DNA of 64,000 nucleotides from Rhodocyclaceae bacterium (GTDB taxonomy: Bacteria; Pseudomonadota; Gammaproteobacteria; Burkholderiales; Rhodocyclaceae). The stretch covers positions 1-64,000 of the forward strand of contig JAEUNL010000010.1 in NCBI GenBank assembly GCA_016791115.1, given 5' to 3'. Shown here in pieces: positions 7,905-17,260 of this stretch. Position 1 is the stretch's first letter; each line of letters begins with the position of its first letter. Below the pieces are notes generated by a model. The model saw only the letters and a list, made by a program, of their open reading frames with translations, had not been told where the DNA came from and did no database searches. The translations under genes were made by a program, and so were the position numbers.

Positions 7905-9361
7905 GCCGCGGCTGGCGCGACATCGGCGCCGGGCTCGACATCGGGCCTGCCGAGCGTGAAGCAGAAGCGTGCGCCCTCCCCCGGTCTGGAATTGGCCCAC
8001 ACCCGTCCGCCGTGGCGGGCGACGATGCGCGCCACCGTCGCCAACCCGATGCCGCTTCCCGGGAATTCGCTCACGCCATGCAGCCGCTGGAACGGCTTGA
8101 ACAGCTTGTCGGCGAAGCGCATGTCGAAACCGACGCCGTTGTCGCTCACGCAATAGGCGTTCGCCCCCGTTTCACCGGGCGCGTCGGGCTCGCCGCGCGC
8201 GTCGAATTCGATGCGCGCCTCGGCCCGCGGTGCCGTGAACTTCCAGGCATTCCAGAACAGGTTCTGCAGCAGCACGCGCAACAGCACCGGATCGCCGTGC
8301 ACATGCATGCCGGGCGCGATGCGGACCGCAACGCGACGATCGGGAAACAGGCTTGCGCATTCCGCGGCCACGGAATACCCCAGGGCGCTGAGGTCGACCG
8401 GATGAACGTTCATTTCGGCGCGCGTCATGCGCGACAGGTCGAGCAATTCGTCGATCAGGCAGTCGAGCCGCTCGGTTGCCTTGCGGATGCGCGCCAGGTA
8501 TTCCCGTGCATGTGGCGTGACCATGCCGCCGCATTCCTCGTCAAGCAGCGTCGCGTAACCATTGATCGCGCGCAGCGGGGTGCGCAGGTCGTGCGACACC
8601 GAGTAACTGAACGATTCCAACTCGTGCATCGCCCGGGTCAGCGACGCGGTGCGCTCGTCCACGCGTCGCTCGAGTTCCTGTCCATGCCGGGCAAGTCCGT
8701 GCGCCGCCGACTCGGCGGCCGCGCGAGCCTGCACGAGATCGGCATTCAGCGCCTCGACGTCAAACCGACGCTGCAGGGCCTGCCGCACGTCGCGGTCGAC
8801 GACTGCGCTGATCGCCACCACGACGCAGAAGTACACGATCGCCGCCAGTCCCATGGCAATCGGCAGCCACTCGCCGACAAACATCGCCGCGACCCCGTAG
8901 ACCAGCAGCAGCGGCGCACAGAAGGCGATCAGCGCCGGGCGATATGCGGCCAGGGTCGTCAGCGCCATTGCCGGAAGAATGCCTGTAATGCCAACCAGCG
9001 CGAAATGCTGCGGCGTCGAAGCAGGCGGTATCAGCCAGACCGCGGGGATCAGGAACAGCAGGCCATTCAGAAAGGAGCCGATGGCGAACTCGTTCGCCCA
9101 GCGGCGGACGCGCACCGCCGTGTGGGTCGCCAGCGGACTGCGTCGGGCCAGCGCAAGCCGTAGCCCGACCAGCGCGAGCGATGCCCCGAGCCAGAGCGAA
9201 GATGCCAATCGGTCCGCATACCCCATCAGGATGCCGAATACCACGATGGTGCAGATGATGGACGTGACCTGGCTGAGCGGCGCGCTGCGATGCAGCAGCT
9301 CGATGCGCGCAATTTCGAGGCGATCGTCGAGTCGCGCATCCTGGCGAGCCGCTTCGGCCAT
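7898..9361 (-). CDS. Membrane sensor histidine kinase, orphan
   Basis: The 487-residue product has five or six N-terminal membrane helices (residues about 30-175), a coiled-coil linker (about 185-245), a HisKA domain with phospho-acceptor His257 in SYSVSHDLRTPLRAING, and an ATPase domain with N-box LLQNLFWNAWKFT, G1 box DNGVGFDM and G2 box GSGIGLATV. It should autophosphorylate on a signal sensed in or near the membrane; no PAS or periplasmic domain is present. No response regulator lies beside it. The catalytic part is clearly related to the kinase at 52-55 kb. The start MAEAARQD at 9361 follows GGGGGGAA. Confidence 0.88.
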   Translation of the reverse strand: MAEAARQDARLDDRLEIARIELLHRSAPLSQVTSIICTIVVFGILMGYADRLASSLWLGASLALVGLRLALARRSPLATHTAVRVRRWANEFAIGSFLNGLLFLIPAVWLIPPASTPQHFALVGITGILPAMALTTLAAYRPALIAFCAPLLLVYGVAAMFVGEWLPIAMGLAAIVYFCVVVAISAVVDRDVRQALQRRFDVEALNADLVQARAAAESAAHGLARHGQELERRVDERTASLTRAMHELESFSYSVSHDLRTPLRAINGYATLLDEECGGMVTPHAREYLARIRKATERLDCLIDELLDLSRMTRAEMNVHPVDLSALGYSVAAECASLFPDRRVAVRIAPGMHVHGDPVLLRVLLQNLFWNAWKFTAPRAEARIEFDARGEPDAPGETGANAYCVSDNGVGFDMRFADKLFKPFQRLHGVSEFPGSGIGLATVARIVARHGGRVWANSRPGEGARFCFTLGRPDVEPGADVAPAAAQ

Positions 9362-9450
9362 GCATTCCCCCCGTTGGACCTTATCGCGGGATTCTAAGTG
9401 CCACGAGACCCTGTCGCATAGCCTGGCAGGCAGGATTTGCATTCGCTGGC

Positions 9451-9456
9451 TACAAT
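9451..9456 (+). promoter_or_regulatory. Candidate -10 box for the 9.5-10.9 kb gene run
   Basis: TACAAT matches 5 of 6 bases of the -10 consensus and lies 44 bp before the ATG at 9500, in the 138-bp gap divergent from the kinase gene. No good -35 match is seen. Confidence 0.3.
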
Positions 9457-9499
9457 TCGCCGTCATGTCCTCTCGCAAACGACATCGGGCTCCCTGGCG

Positions 9500-9916
9500 A
9501 TGCGACGCCCTGCCGCCTCCGCCTGCATCCGGTCCCTCCGGGCGGCCCTGACCTACTTTGCCCTGGCCTTCTCGGCCGGTTTCGCGCTGGGACTGGTGCG
9601 CGTGCCAATTCTCGTTCCGCGCCTCGGCGAACGCATGGCCGAGCTCGTCGAGATGCCGCCGATGCTGCTGGTCGTGATCCTGAGTGCGCGATTCGTGGTG
9701 CGCCGCTACGCACTCGATCCGTCCGTCGGGTGCCGACTGCGTGTCGGCGCGACCGCGCTCGCACTGCTGCTCGGCGTCGAGTTCACCGTCGCACTCGCGG
9801 TGCGCGGCCTGACGATCGGCGCCTACTTCGCCACGCGCGACCCGATCTCGGGCGGCATGTATGCGATCATGCTGGTACTGTTCGCACTCATGCCTGCCCT
9901 GGTCGATCGCCGATGA
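9500..9916 (+). CDS. Four-helix membrane protein, unknown
   Basis: A 138-residue membrane protein with about four hydrophobic segments, including FALAFSAGFALGLVRVPIL, MLLVVILSARFVV and MYAIMLVLFALMPAL. The RVPILVPRLGERMAEL stretch is conserved, from memory, in uncharacterised proteobacterial proteins, but I cannot assign a role. The ATG at 9500 is chosen because hydrophobic sequence starts soon after and because an in-frame upstream TTG would lie before the likely promoter. Its stop overlaps the next gene's start by 4 bases (ATGA), so translation is coupled. Confidence 0.65.
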   Translation: MRRPAASACIRSLRAALTYFALAFSAGFALGLVRVPILVPRLGERMAELVEMPPMLLVVILSARFVVRRYALDPSVGCRLRVGATALALLLGVEFTVALAVRGLTIGAYFATRDPISGGMYAIMLVLFALMPALVDRR

Positions 9917-10524
9917 ATGCCTGCTTTTCGCGCATGCCGCATGAGTGCCTTGCTTCCCGCATGCAAGCGGCGATCGTCGTCGGTGCCCTGGCGGCCAGCG
10001 CATCTCCCGCCCTCGCCGAGGTGCGCGAGCAACTCGCGACGCGCGAATACGCGGTGACTGCCGACCCCGGCGCGCCACTGCTGCAGTTGCTCAACAGTGC
10101 GACGCCGATCCGCGAAAACGGCAAGGTGTTCCACGGCTACACGAAGTGGTACGTGAAGTGGAATTACCGCTGGAACGAGGCGCCGGACGGCAGTTGCCGA
10201 ATCACGCGCGTGGACACCGCCGTGGAAGGCACCATCACGCTGCCGAAGCTGGTCGGCGGGTCGGGGGCGCAGCGTACGCGCTTCGACGCCTACCTCGCCG
10301 CGCTGCGCACGCACGAGGAAGGCCACTACGCATTCGCGCGCCAAGCCGGGCGCGAGATCGACGGCGAGATCGCCGCTCTGCCGGCGATGCGCAGTTGCAA
10401 GGCACTCGAGACAGAGGCCAACGCCCTCGGCTACCGCATCCTCGACACGTACACCACGCGCGAGAAGCAATACGACCGCGACACCGATCATGGCCGCACG
10501 CAGGGCGCGTGGCTCGAACGCTGA
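9913..10524 (+). CDS. DUF922 family secreted zinc-peptidase-like protein
   Basis: The 203-residue product has a signal peptide (core MQAAIVVGALAASASPALA) and a domain matching the DUF922 pattern: Y-rich strand region YTKWYVKWNYRW, a disulfide-capable cysteine, and LRTHEEGHYAF with the HExxH motif His134-Glu135-Glu136-Gly137-His138. HExxH suggests a zinc-dependent peptidase in the periplasm, though the family is not well characterised. The start overlaps the preceding stop by 4 bases. Cys95 and Cys163 are candidates for a disulfide. The family call rests on the pattern around HEEGHY and is fairly confident; the activity is inferred. Confidence 0.75.
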   Translation: MNACFSRMPHECLASRMQAAIVVGALAASASPALAEVREQLATREYAVTADPGAPLLQLLNSATPIRENGKVFHGYTKWYVKWNYRWNEAPDGSCRITRVDTAVEGTITLPKLVGGSGAQRTRFDAYLAALRTHEEGHYAFARQAGREIDGEIAALPAMRSCKALETEANALGYRILDTYTTREKQYDRDTDHGRTQGAWLER

Positions 10525-10542
10525 CAACGGAGCCTTAGCCCC

Positions 10543-10905
10543 ATGAGCACGCCTGCCATCGTGATGATCGTGCTGGTCGCCTTGCTGCACCTGTACTTTC
10601 TGGTGCTGGAAATGTTCCTGTGGACAACACCGCGGGGGCGGCGCATCTTCGGCCTCACGCCCGAGTTCGCGCAGGCCTCGAAACAGCTCGCCGCCAATCA
10701 GGGCCTCTACAACGGCTTTCTCGCCGCCGGGCTGCTTTGGGGCGCGAGCCTCGGCGCAAACGGTCGTGCAATTGCAGTCTTCTTCCTGCTATGCGTGATC
10801 GCCGCCGGCATCTTCGGCGCCGCCAGCGTCAACCGTCGCATACTCTGGGTTCAGGCCGCCCCGGCCGCGGTTGCGCTGCTGCTTTTGCTGGCATTGCCGG
10901 CATGA
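10543..10905 (+). CDS. DUF1304 family membrane protein
   Basis: A 120-residue protein with four membrane helices. The block HLYFLVLEMFLW followed by FGLTPEF and NQGLYNGFLAAGLLWG is characteristic of DUF1304, an inner-membrane family of unknown function. It lies 18 bases after the DUF922 gene and is preceded by GGAGCC-type spacing, so it probably shares the transcript. The length is normal for the family. Confidence 0.8.
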   Translation: MSTPAIVMIVLVALLHLYFLVLEMFLWTTPRGRRIFGLTPEFAQASKQLAANQGLYNGFLAAGLLWGASLGANGRAIAVFFLLCVIAAGIFGAASVNRRILWVQAAPAAVALLLLLALPA

Positions 10906-10963
10906 GGCTTGAAATCCGCGCAGCCGCGCCGAGATAGGGACAATCGATTTGCGGAGTTCGACC

Positions 10964-12076
10964 ATGCCACCTGGCGCGGGATCCTGGATGCGCCGGCTTG
11001 CCGCTTCGGCACTTGCCCTGTTCGCGGCAATGGCCAGCGTCGGCCTGGCGGAGGCGAATTCGCCCGTGCCGCGCCGCGTGACGCCGCGCGGCCCGTTCAC
11101 CGCGGAAGAAAACGCGACCGTCGACACCTTCCGGCGCGTCAGCCCGTCGGTGGTCTACATCACCACGCTCGACCGCGTGATCAACCCGTTCACCATGAAT
11201 GTGCGCGAAGTGCCGCGCGGCACCGGCTCGGGCTTCGTGTGGGACGAACTGGGCCACATCGTCACCAACTACCACGTGATCGCGGGCGCGCGTGGCGCCC
11301 AGGTGCGCCTGTCGGACCAGCGCGGGTTCGACGCCGAACTCGTCGGCGCCAGCCCGGAGAACGATCTTGCGGTGCTGCGCGTCAAGGTGCCGGAAAAGCG
11401 CCCCGCGCCGATCCCGCTCGGCAGCAGCCGCGACCTGCTGGTGGGCCAGCGCGTGCTGGCGATTGGCAACCCGTTCGGCTTCGACCATACGCTGACCACC
11501 GGCGTGATCTCGGCGCTCGACCGCACCATCGAAGGCGAGGACGAACGCCCGGTGAGCCACCTGATCCAGATCGACGCCGCGATCAACCCGGGCAACTCGG
11601 GCGGGCCGCTGCTCGACAGCGCGGGTCGCCTGATCGGCGTGAACACTGCGATCTTCAGTCCGTCTGGCGCCTCGGCCGGCATCGGCTTCGCGGTGCCCGC
11701 GGACACGGTCAATCGCGTGGTGCCGGAGATCATCGCCTTCGGCCACTACCGGCGGCCGACGCTGGGGATCAACGTGATCGACCGCGTCAGCGAGGTGGTG
11801 ACGCAGCAACTGGGCGTGAAAGGCGCATTGATCGTCGAGGTAGAGCCGAAAACCCCGGCGGCGGAGGCCGGCATCCGCCCCGCGCGTCAGTTGCGCGACG
11901 GCAGCATCGTCCCGGGCGATATCGTGCAGCGCATCGACGGCGAGGCGGTGGATACCGCGGCCTCGATCGAGCGCGCACTTGACGCCAAGAAGGTCGGCGA
12001 CAACGTCACACTCGAGCTGTTGCGCGACGGCAAGCCGCTTCAACTGCGCCTGCGCATGGTCGGCAAGCCGCGGTGA
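10964..12076 (+). CDS. HtrA/Deg-type serine protease with one PDZ domain
   Basis: The 370-residue product starts with a signal peptide or signal anchor (RRLAASALALFAAMASVGLA), so the protease faces the periplasm. The trypsin-like domain has His104 (TNYHVIAG), Asp134 (ENDLAVLRV) and Ser212 (NPGNSGGPLL); a single PDZ domain follows (about 262-365, starting RRPTLGINVI). Length and single PDZ match DegS/HtrA2-like proteins rather than two-PDZ DegP. The likely role is envelope protein quality control. The ATG at 10964 is preferred to an upstream TTG because CGGAG lies 7 bases before it. Substrate is unknown. Confidence 0.88.
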   Translation: MPPGAGSWMRRLAASALALFAAMASVGLAEANSPVPRRVTPRGPFTAEENATVDTFRRVSPSVVYITTLDRVINPFTMNVREVPRGTGSGFVWDELGHIVTNYHVIAGARGAQVRLSDQRGFDAELVGASPENDLAVLRVKVPEKRPAPIPLGSSRDLLVGQRVLAIGNPFGFDHTLTTGVISALDRTIEGEDERPVSHLIQIDAAINPGNSGGPLLDSAGRLIGVNTAIFSPSGASAGIGFAVPADTVNRVVPEIIAFGHYRRPTLGINVIDRVSEVVTQQLGVKGALIVEVEPKTPAAEAGIRPARQLRDGSIVPGDIVQRIDGEAVDTAASIERALDAKKVGDNVTLELLRDGKPLQLRLRMVGKPR

Positions 12077-12146
12077 TTGCCCCACAGGGGGCGGCTGGAA
12101 GGCGCATCCGCTGGCCGTTTCACGGCAGGCACCCCTGGAAACCTCA

Positions 12147-12191
12147 TGGATTATGGCGTTTTTAGCATGCCGCCTTGAACGCCATAATCCA
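12147..12191. terminator. Perfect 14-bp inverted repeat closing two convergent transcripts
   Basis: TGGATTATGGCGTT at 12147-12160 is exactly repeated in inverse at 12178-12191, with a 17-base loop. It lies 71 bp after htrA and 18 bp after the last gene of the leftward rpsB block, so it is well placed as a bidirectional terminator or transcript-end stabiliser. No T-run follows either arm. The GGATTA...TAATCC arms resemble dispersed intergenic palindromes I know from other betaproteobacteria, so it may be a repeat-family member. Confidence 0.6.
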
Positions 12192-12208
12192 CGCGCCTCC
12201 CAGGCTGA

Positions 12209-12733
12209 TCAATGCAGCGTGGGATCGCCTTCCGGCTTGTCGAGCGCGCGGCCGAAGTAGTAGCCCTCGATCTCATGCGCGATGCGTTCGATGTCGTCGG
12301 TCGGCAGTTCGAGCATGCCGAAGAGATTGTCGAGCCCAGCATACTGGCGCTCGAAATAGCGCGCCATGTCGTCGCGGTCGATGCGCACCACGCCGGGCGA
12401 AACCTCCTCGGTGCCGGTCAGCAGCGAGGCGATCAGCGCCAGCGAATCGTCGCTGCGCGCAAGGAAATAGAACCAGTACGGAAAGCGCGCATCGATGCCG
12501 GCGAAGAAGTTGCGCACGGCATCGATCTCGTAGGGCTGACGCTCGTCGCCGTCGTAGCCTTCGATCAGCAGGCAGACACGTGCGCGGTACGAAACCGCGC
12601 GCTCCGGCGTTTCGAGCAGCGAGAGCAGCTTTTGCAGCACGTTCCGGACGTCGCCGAGTTCGATCTCGGCCCGCGTCACGACGAGATTCACGGGCTCGCG
12701 CGGCGGCAGCATTCGGGGTGGGGATTCGCTCAT
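12209..12733 (-). CDS. Conserved cytoplasmic protein, unknown
   Basis: A 174-residue acidic soluble protein with no signal or membrane segment and no domain I can name. A notable stretch is IEGYDGDERQPYEIDAVRNF leading to RFPYWFYFLAR, a tryptophan/tyrosine-rich segment that looks conserved. It is the last gene of the long leftward block and starts 4 bases after the CopD-like gene stops, so it is co-transcribed. Coding potential is supported by the tight spacing and consistent codon use; the function is open. Confidence 0.65.
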   Translation of the reverse strand: MSESPPRMLPPREPVNLVVTRAEIELGDVRNVLQKLLSLLETPERAVSYRARVCLLIEGYDGDERQPYEIDAVRNFFAGIDARFPYWFYFLARSDDSLALIASLLTGTEEVSPGVVRIDRDDMARYFERQYAGLDNLFGMLELPTDDIERIAHEIEGYYFGRALDKPEGDPTLH

Positions 12734-12737
12734 CGGA

Positions 12738-13196
12738 TCACAAGAGACGGCCGAGCGTGGCGACGGCGATCGTCACGAGGCCAATGGAAAGGTTGAGGCC
12801 GACCAGCTTGCGAATCTGCCCCAGCGCGGCACCGCCAGACGGCCAGTCCTGCGCATCGCAGGCGCGGCGCAATCGTCTGTAGGGCGCGAAGTACACATGC
12901 GCGAAGATCAACATCATCATCAGGCCGAACAGGAACATGATGTGCCAGAACACCGGCGCCTGCTTGAAGCCCACCTGAAGCATCATCGCAAGGCCGCTGG
13001 CGAGTATCAGCGCGACTGCAACCCAGACCCAGTTGAGGAACAGGTCGAAAACGCCGCGCCAGAGCGGCAGGCGCAGCGGCGGGGGCAGTTGCGCGGCGGC
13101 GACCGGACGCAGGCAGACGTAGGCGAAGAACATGCCGCCGACCCAGACGACGACGCTCAGCACGTGAACGAACAGCAGCACCGGCTTCATTTCCAT
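12738..13196 (-). CDS. CopD-like inner-membrane protein
   Basis: A 152-residue protein with four membrane helices, starting MEMKPVLLFVHVLSVVVWVG. The HVLSVVVWVGGMFF pattern is that of the copper-resistance D (CopD) family, here as the short stand-alone form. A later helix contains FWHIMFLFGLMMMLIFAHVYF, rich in Met and His. The ATG at 13196 follows the rnhB stop by one base, so its translation is coupled to rnhB. The family fit is good, but short CopD proteins are not proven copper transporters; some are simply annotated as conserved membrane proteins. Confidence 0.72.
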   Translation of the reverse strand: MEMKPVLLFVHVLSVVVWVGGMFFAYVCLRPVAAAQLPPPLRLPLWRGVFDLFLNWVWVAVALILASGLAMMLQVGFKQAPVFWHIMFLFGLMMMLIFAHVYFAPYRRLRRACDAQDWPSGGAALGQIRKLVGLNLSIGLVTIAVATLGRLL

Positions 13197-13197
13197 T

Positions 13198-13776
13198 TCA
13201 ATTCCAGTCGAGGTTGCCTTGCGCAAGCAGCACGCGCACCGGCCCGAAACTGCGACGGTAGATATCCACCACGCCGTGCTGCTTCAGCGCCGCAAGATGC
13301 GCAGCGGTAGGGTAGCCCTTGTGCTGCGCCAGACCGTATTGCGGAAAGCGTGCATCGAGCTCGCACATCAACGCATCGCGTGCAGTCTTGGCAAGGATCG
13401 ACGCGGCGGATATTTCCGCGACCGTCGCATCGCCCTTGACCACCGCCTGCGATTCGAAAGCGATGCGCGGCGTGTAGAGGCCGTCGACCAGCACTTTCGA
13501 TGGCGTGACCGACAGGCCTTCCACCGCGCGCTGCATCGCGAGCAGCGTGGCTTGCAGGATGTTGACCGCATCGATCTCTTCCACGCTTGCCTGGGCGATG
13601 CACCAGGCAAGCGCTTGATCTCGTATGTCATCGGCCAGGCGCAGGCGGGCGCGTTCGGTGAGCTTTTTTGAATCGGCGAGTCCCGCGATCGGTCGTGCCG
13701 GATCGAGCACCACCGCGGCAGCGAATACGGGACCGCAGAGCGGGCCGCGCCCCGCCTCGTCGACGCCGCAGATCAT
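13198..13776 (-). CDS. rnhB: Ribonuclease HII
   Basis: The 192-residue enzyme cuts RNA in RNA-DNA hybrids and at single ribonucleotides in DNA. The N-terminal [14 protein letters not shown] motif carries the first acidic metal ligands (Asp6, Glu7), VLVDG the next, and KTARDALM the last. [11 protein letters not shown] is also typical. Length is normal. Its start overlaps the end of lpxB by 4 bases (ATGA), and the gene order lpxB-rnhB is the usual one in Proteobacteria. Confidence 0.95.
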   Translation of the reverse strand: MICGVDEAGRGPLCGPVFAAAVVLDPARPIAGLADSKKLTERARLRLADDIRDQALAWCIAQASVEEIDAVNILQATLLAMQRAVEGLSVTPSKVLVDGLYTPRIAFESQAVVKGDATVAEISAASILAKTARDALMCELDARFPQYGLAQHKGYPTAAHLAALKQHGVVDIYRRSFGPVRVLLAQGNLDWN

Positions 13777-14954
13777 GCCGGCGCCCTGCCCTCGATGGGT
13801 GCCGCGAATGTCGACCTGCCCCGGTCGGCGATCGCCAGGACCGCCTGCGCAGCGCGCTCAGCCGTATCCTGCCGCAACGCAAGGTGCATGTCGGCGAACA
13901 GTCGCTCCAGGCGGGCGCAGGTTTCCTTGTCGCACACCAGATTGCCGAGCGCCTGGGCGAGGTTGTCCGGGGTGCAATCCTCCTGCAGGAACTCGGGCAC
14001 CACAAAGCAGCCGCTCAGGATGTTGGGCAGCGAGACGTACGGCAGATAGCTCATGTGGCGAAAGAGGAAGGCGCTCGTCGGCGCGACCTTGTAGGCCACC
14101 ACCATCGGGCGCTTGAGCAGCGCGGCTTCGAGCGTCGCCGTGCCACTGGCGACCAGCACGGCGTCCGACGCGGCCATGGCATCTGTGGCGTGGCCGAACA
14201 TGATGCGCATCGGCAGATCGTCGCCACCGGCCTCGTGACGCGCCTTCTCGAAGATCTCGCGCGTCTCGCGCGAGGCGAGCGGCACGAGGAACAGCACCTT
14301 GCCGAAACGCTCAAGCAGCTTGTACGCGGTTTGAACGTACACCGCTGCCAATCTCGCGACTTCGGATTGCCGGCTGCCGGGCAACATGGCAATGATCAGC
14401 ACATCCTGCGGCACATCGAGCTTTTCGCGCGCTGCCGCGCGGTCGACTTGCAGCGGCAGCACGTCGGCCATCGGATGCCCGACGTAGGTGACCGGAATGC
14501 CGCGCCCGTGATAGAGCTCGGGCTCGAAGGGGAACAGCGCAAGGACGTGATGGGTCGATTCGCCGATGGTCTTGATGCGCCCGCCGCGCCAGGCCCATAT
14601 GGTGGGGCTGACGTAGTGCACAGTCGGAATGCCCTTGCGCTTCAAGCGCGCTTCGAGGCCGAGATTGAAATCCGGCGCGTCGATGCCGATGAAGACATCG
14701 GGCGGATCGGCGATAAGGCGCTTGACCACGCGGCTGCGAATGCCGGATAGCTCCCGATAGTGCTTCAACACCTCGACGATGCCGTTGACTGCCAGCGTCT
14801 CGCTGGGCCACCACGCATCGAACCCGGCTGCCTGCATCTTCGGACCGCCGATGCCGAAGAAGCTCGCCTGGGGCACATGGCGCCGCAGCGCGGCGATCAG
14901 GTGACTGGCAAGCTGGTCGCCAGAGGCCTCACCGGCGACCATCGCAACGCGCAT
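13773..14954 (-). CDS. lpxB: Lipid-A-disaccharide synthase
   Basis: The 393-residue GT19 enzyme joins UDP-2,3-diacylglucosamine and lipid X to the lipid A disaccharide on the cytoplasmic face of the inner membrane. It begins [20 protein letters not shown] with the GEASGD motif, and contains [23 protein letters not shown] and [10 protein letters not shown], all family landmarks. The start is 10 bases after lpxA stops. It lies in the standard lpxD-fabZ-lpxA-lpxB order. Confidence 0.97.
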   Translation of the reverse strand: MRVAMVAGEASGDQLASHLIAALRRHVPQASFFGIGGPKMQAAGFDAWWPSETLAVNGIVEVLKHYRELSGIRSRVVKRLIADPPDVFIGIDAPDFNLGLEARLKRKGIPTVHYVSPTIWAWRGGRIKTIGESTHHVLALFPFEPELYHGRGIPVTYVGHPMADVLPLQVDRAAAREKLDVPQDVLIIAMLPGSRQSEVARLAAVYVQTAYKLLERFGKVLFLVPLASRETREIFEKARHEAGGDDLPMRIMFGHATDAMAASDAVLVASGTATLEAALLKRPMVVAYKVAPTSAFLFRHMSYLPYVSLPNILSGCFVVPEFLQEDCTPDNLAQALGNLVCDKETCARLERLFADMHLALRQDTAERAAQAVLAIADRGRSTFAAPIEGRAPA

Positions 14955-14963
14955 GGCCGTGAC

Positions 14964-15746
14964 TCAGCGAATCAGGCCGCGGCCGGATTCCGCGATGAAT
15001 GCGGCCAGGAGTGCAAGCTCCGGCACGGCAAGCGCCGCTTCGCCGATCTTCGAGCGAGCCTCGTCGAGCGACAGTTCGCTGCGATAGAGCGTCTTGTAGG
15101 CGCGACGGATCTCGGCAATGGCCTCGGCGGAGAAACCACGGCGCTTGAGCCCCTCGACATTGATCGAGCGCGGCACCGCCGGGCTGCCGGAGCAGATCAC
15201 GTAAGGCGGCAGATCCTGCAGCAGGATCGTGCCCGCCCCGCAGAAACTGTGGGCACCGATGCGGCAGAACTGGTGCACGCCGGTCATGCCGCCGAGAATC
15301 GCCCAGTCATCCACGCTCACATGCCCGGCCAGCGTCGCGTTGTTGGCGAAGATCGTGTGATTGCCGACCACGCAATCGTGCGCCACATGCACATACGCCA
15401 TGATCCAGTTGTCATTGCCAATGCGCGTGACGCCGGCATCCTGTGCGGTACCGGTGTTGAAGGTGCAGAACTCGCGAATGGTGTTGCGATCGCCGATTTC
15501 GAGCCGCGTCGGCTCCTCGTCGTATTTCCTGTCCTGAGGCTCTTCACCGATGGAACAGAAATGGAAGATGCGATTGTCCCGCCCGATTTTCGTGCGGCCG
15601 GTGACGACGCAGTGGTGGCCGATCGATGTGCCCTCGCCGATCTCGACGTGCTCGTCGATGACAGCATACGCGCCAACCGCTGCGCCGGCGCCGATCCGCG
15701 CCGAAGGATGGACGATCGCGGTCGGATGGATGCCGGCAAGACTCAT
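14964..15746 (-). CDS. lpxA: UDP-N-acetylglucosamine acyltransferase
   Basis: The 260-residue enzyme performs the first step of lipid A synthesis, moving a 3-hydroxyacyl chain from ACP to UDP-GlcNAc. The N-terminal two thirds is a left-handed beta-helix of hexapeptide repeats ([25 protein letters not shown]). The catalytic histidine lies in [10 protein letters not shown], and [12 protein letters not shown] follows. The C-terminal helical part is typical. The start at 15746 overlaps the fabZ stop by 4 bases; the frame is open upstream but that stretch antisense-reads into fabZ. Confidence 0.97.
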   Translation of the reverse strand: MSLAGIHPTAIVHPSARIGAGAAVGAYAVIDEHVEIGEGTSIGHHCVVTGRTKIGRDNRIFHFCSIGEEPQDRKYDEEPTRLEIGDRNTIREFCTFNTGTAQDAGVTRIGNDNWIMAYVHVAHDCVVGNHTIFANNATLAGHVSVDDWAILGGMTGVHQFCRIGAHSFCGAGTILLQDLPPYVICSGSPAVPRSINVEGLKRRGFSAEAIAEIRRAYKTLYRSELSLDEARSKIGEAALAVPELALLAAFIAESGRGLIR

Positions 15747-16207
15747 GGCTTGGCGCCCACCTTGCGATAGGCACACATCAACTCCGCTTCCGCTGCGAGC
15801 TGGCCGTCGACGCGGGCCACGCCCTTGTACTTTCCGATGCCGCGCAGGGAGCGGCCGGCGATGATCTCGATGACCACCTGATCGCCCGGCACGACGGGGC
15901 GCTTGAAGCGCGCCGAATCGATGCCGGCGAAGTAATAGACTGAATCCGGATCCGGCCGCACGTCGAGCGTCTTGAACGACAACACCGCCGCTGCCTGAGC
16001 CATCGCCTCGATGATGAGCACGCCCGGCATGACGTGGTAATGCGGAAAATGCCCGGTGAAGAATTGCTCGTTGACCGACACGTTCTTCAGCGCAACGATG
16101 CGGTTTGGCGGCTCGCACTCCACCACCCTGTCGATCAGCAGAAACGGATAGCGGTGCGGCAGATACGCCTTGATCTGCTCGATGTCCATGCCGGTCGTGT
16201 CGTTCAA
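15743..16207 (-). CDS. fabZ: 3-hydroxyacyl-ACP dehydratase
   Basis: The 154-residue hot-dog-fold dehydratase acts in fatty-acid elongation. It shows [14 protein letters not shown] at the N-terminus, the active-site block [20 protein letters not shown] with catalytic His and Glu, and [11 protein letters not shown]. The ATG at 16207 is supported by its 4-base overlap with the lpxD stop. FabZ shares the 3-hydroxyacyl-ACP pool with LpxA and LpxD, which brackets it here. Confidence 0.97.
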   Translation of the reverse strand: MNDTTGMDIEQIKAYLPHRYPFLLIDRVVECEPPNRIVALKNVSVNEQFFTGHFPHYHVMPGVLIIEAMAQAAAVLSFKTLDVRPDPDSVYYFAGIDSARFKRPVVPGDQVVIEIIAGRSLRGIGKYKGVARVDGQLAAEAELMCAYRKVGAKP

Positions 16208-17253
16208 GTCTGTTTCTCCAGTTCAGCGAGGCGCTTCTCGAGCGCACGAATCTTCTCGTCCTGCGCATCGAGATGGCGCAGGTGCGAGTAGTTCTTCAGC
16301 CAGTCCTCGTGCTTCAGCGAGTGCACGGCGCTGGTATACACGCCAGGCTCGCTGACCGACTTGGCCATGAATGTGGTGCCGGAAACGGTAACGTCATCTC
16401 CGATCGTGATGTGGCCATTGATCATCGCCGCACCCCCTATCATGCAGCGCTTTCCGATCTGCGTGCTGCCAGCGATGCCGGCGCAGCCGGCAATCACGGT
16501 ATGCGCGCCGATGCGGCAGTTGTGCGCGATCTGCACCAGGTTGTCGATCTTGACGCCGTCTTCGATCACGGTATCGTCGAGCGCGCCACGATCGATCGTG
16601 GTGTTGGCACCGATCTCCACATCGTCGCCCAGCACGACGCGACCGATCTGCGGAATCTTCACCCATGAGGCATCGCGCTCTCGGGCGAAACCGAAACCGT
16701 CGGCGCCGATGACGCATCCGGCATGCAGAATGGCGCGCTTGCCGACGACACAACCGGCATAGATGGTGACACCCGCATGCAGCCGCGAGCCGTCGCCGAT
16801 GCTAACGCCTGCGCCGATCCTGCATCCTGCACCGATCACCACGCCTTCACCGATGCAGGCATCGCGGCCGACCCATGCCAGCGGGCCGATGCTGGCACTC
16901 TCGGGTACCTGAGATTCAACCACTGCAGCCGGATGTATGCCTGCCGGTGCATGCTCCGGCGGATTGAACAACTGCGCCAGCCGCGCGAAATAGCTGTAAG
17001 GGTTGTCCGCGAGGATCCGTGCGCCTCTAAATCGATCAGCCGCCTTCGGCGACAGGATCACGGCACCCGCCGCTGTGGTCGCGAGCTGGCTCGCGTAGCG
17101 CGGATTGGCAAGAAAGGAGATCTCCGAGGCGGTCGCGCTTTCGAGCGTCGCGACCTGATCGACGCGGACGGCGGCGTCGCCGCGCACTTCCCCGCCGAGC
17201 CGCTCGACGATTTCTGCGAGCGAGAGTGCAGTCCGCGACGCTGCGGCGCCCAT
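16204..17253 (-). CDS. lpxD: UDP-3-O-acylglucosamine N-acyltransferase
   Basis: The 349-residue enzyme adds the N-linked acyl chain in the third step of lipid A synthesis. It has an N-terminal uridine-binding domain ([15 protein letters not shown]), a long hexapeptide beta-helix, and the catalytic histidine region [11 protein letters not shown]. The C-terminal coiled segment ([20 protein letters not shown]) is usual in the family. It lies 7 bases downstream of skp. Confidence 0.97.
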   Translation of the reverse strand: MGAAASRTALSLAEIVERLGGEVRGDAAVRVDQVATLESATASEISFLANPRYASQLATTAAGAVILSPKAADRFRGARILADNPYSYFARLAQLFNPPEHAPAGIHPAAVVESQVPESASIGPLAWVGRDACIGEGVVIGAGCRIGAGVSIGDGSRLHAGVTIYAGCVVGKRAILHAGCVIGADGFGFARERDASWVKIPQIGRVVLGDDVEIGANTTIDRGALDDTVIEDGVKIDNLVQIAHNCRIGAHTVIAGCAGIAGSTQIGKRCMIGGAAMINGHITIGDDVTVSGTTFMAKSVSEPGVYTSAVHSLKHEDWLKNYSHLRHLDAQDEKIRALEKRLAELEKQT

Positions 17254-17260
17254 CGACAGC

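Noticed and set aside
5819..9163. Very long plus-strand open frame across the CorC-type and kinase genes
   Set aside because: It runs in a different frame over well-supported genes on both strands, has Arg/Ala/Pro-rich composition and no domain; high GC content commonly opens such frames.
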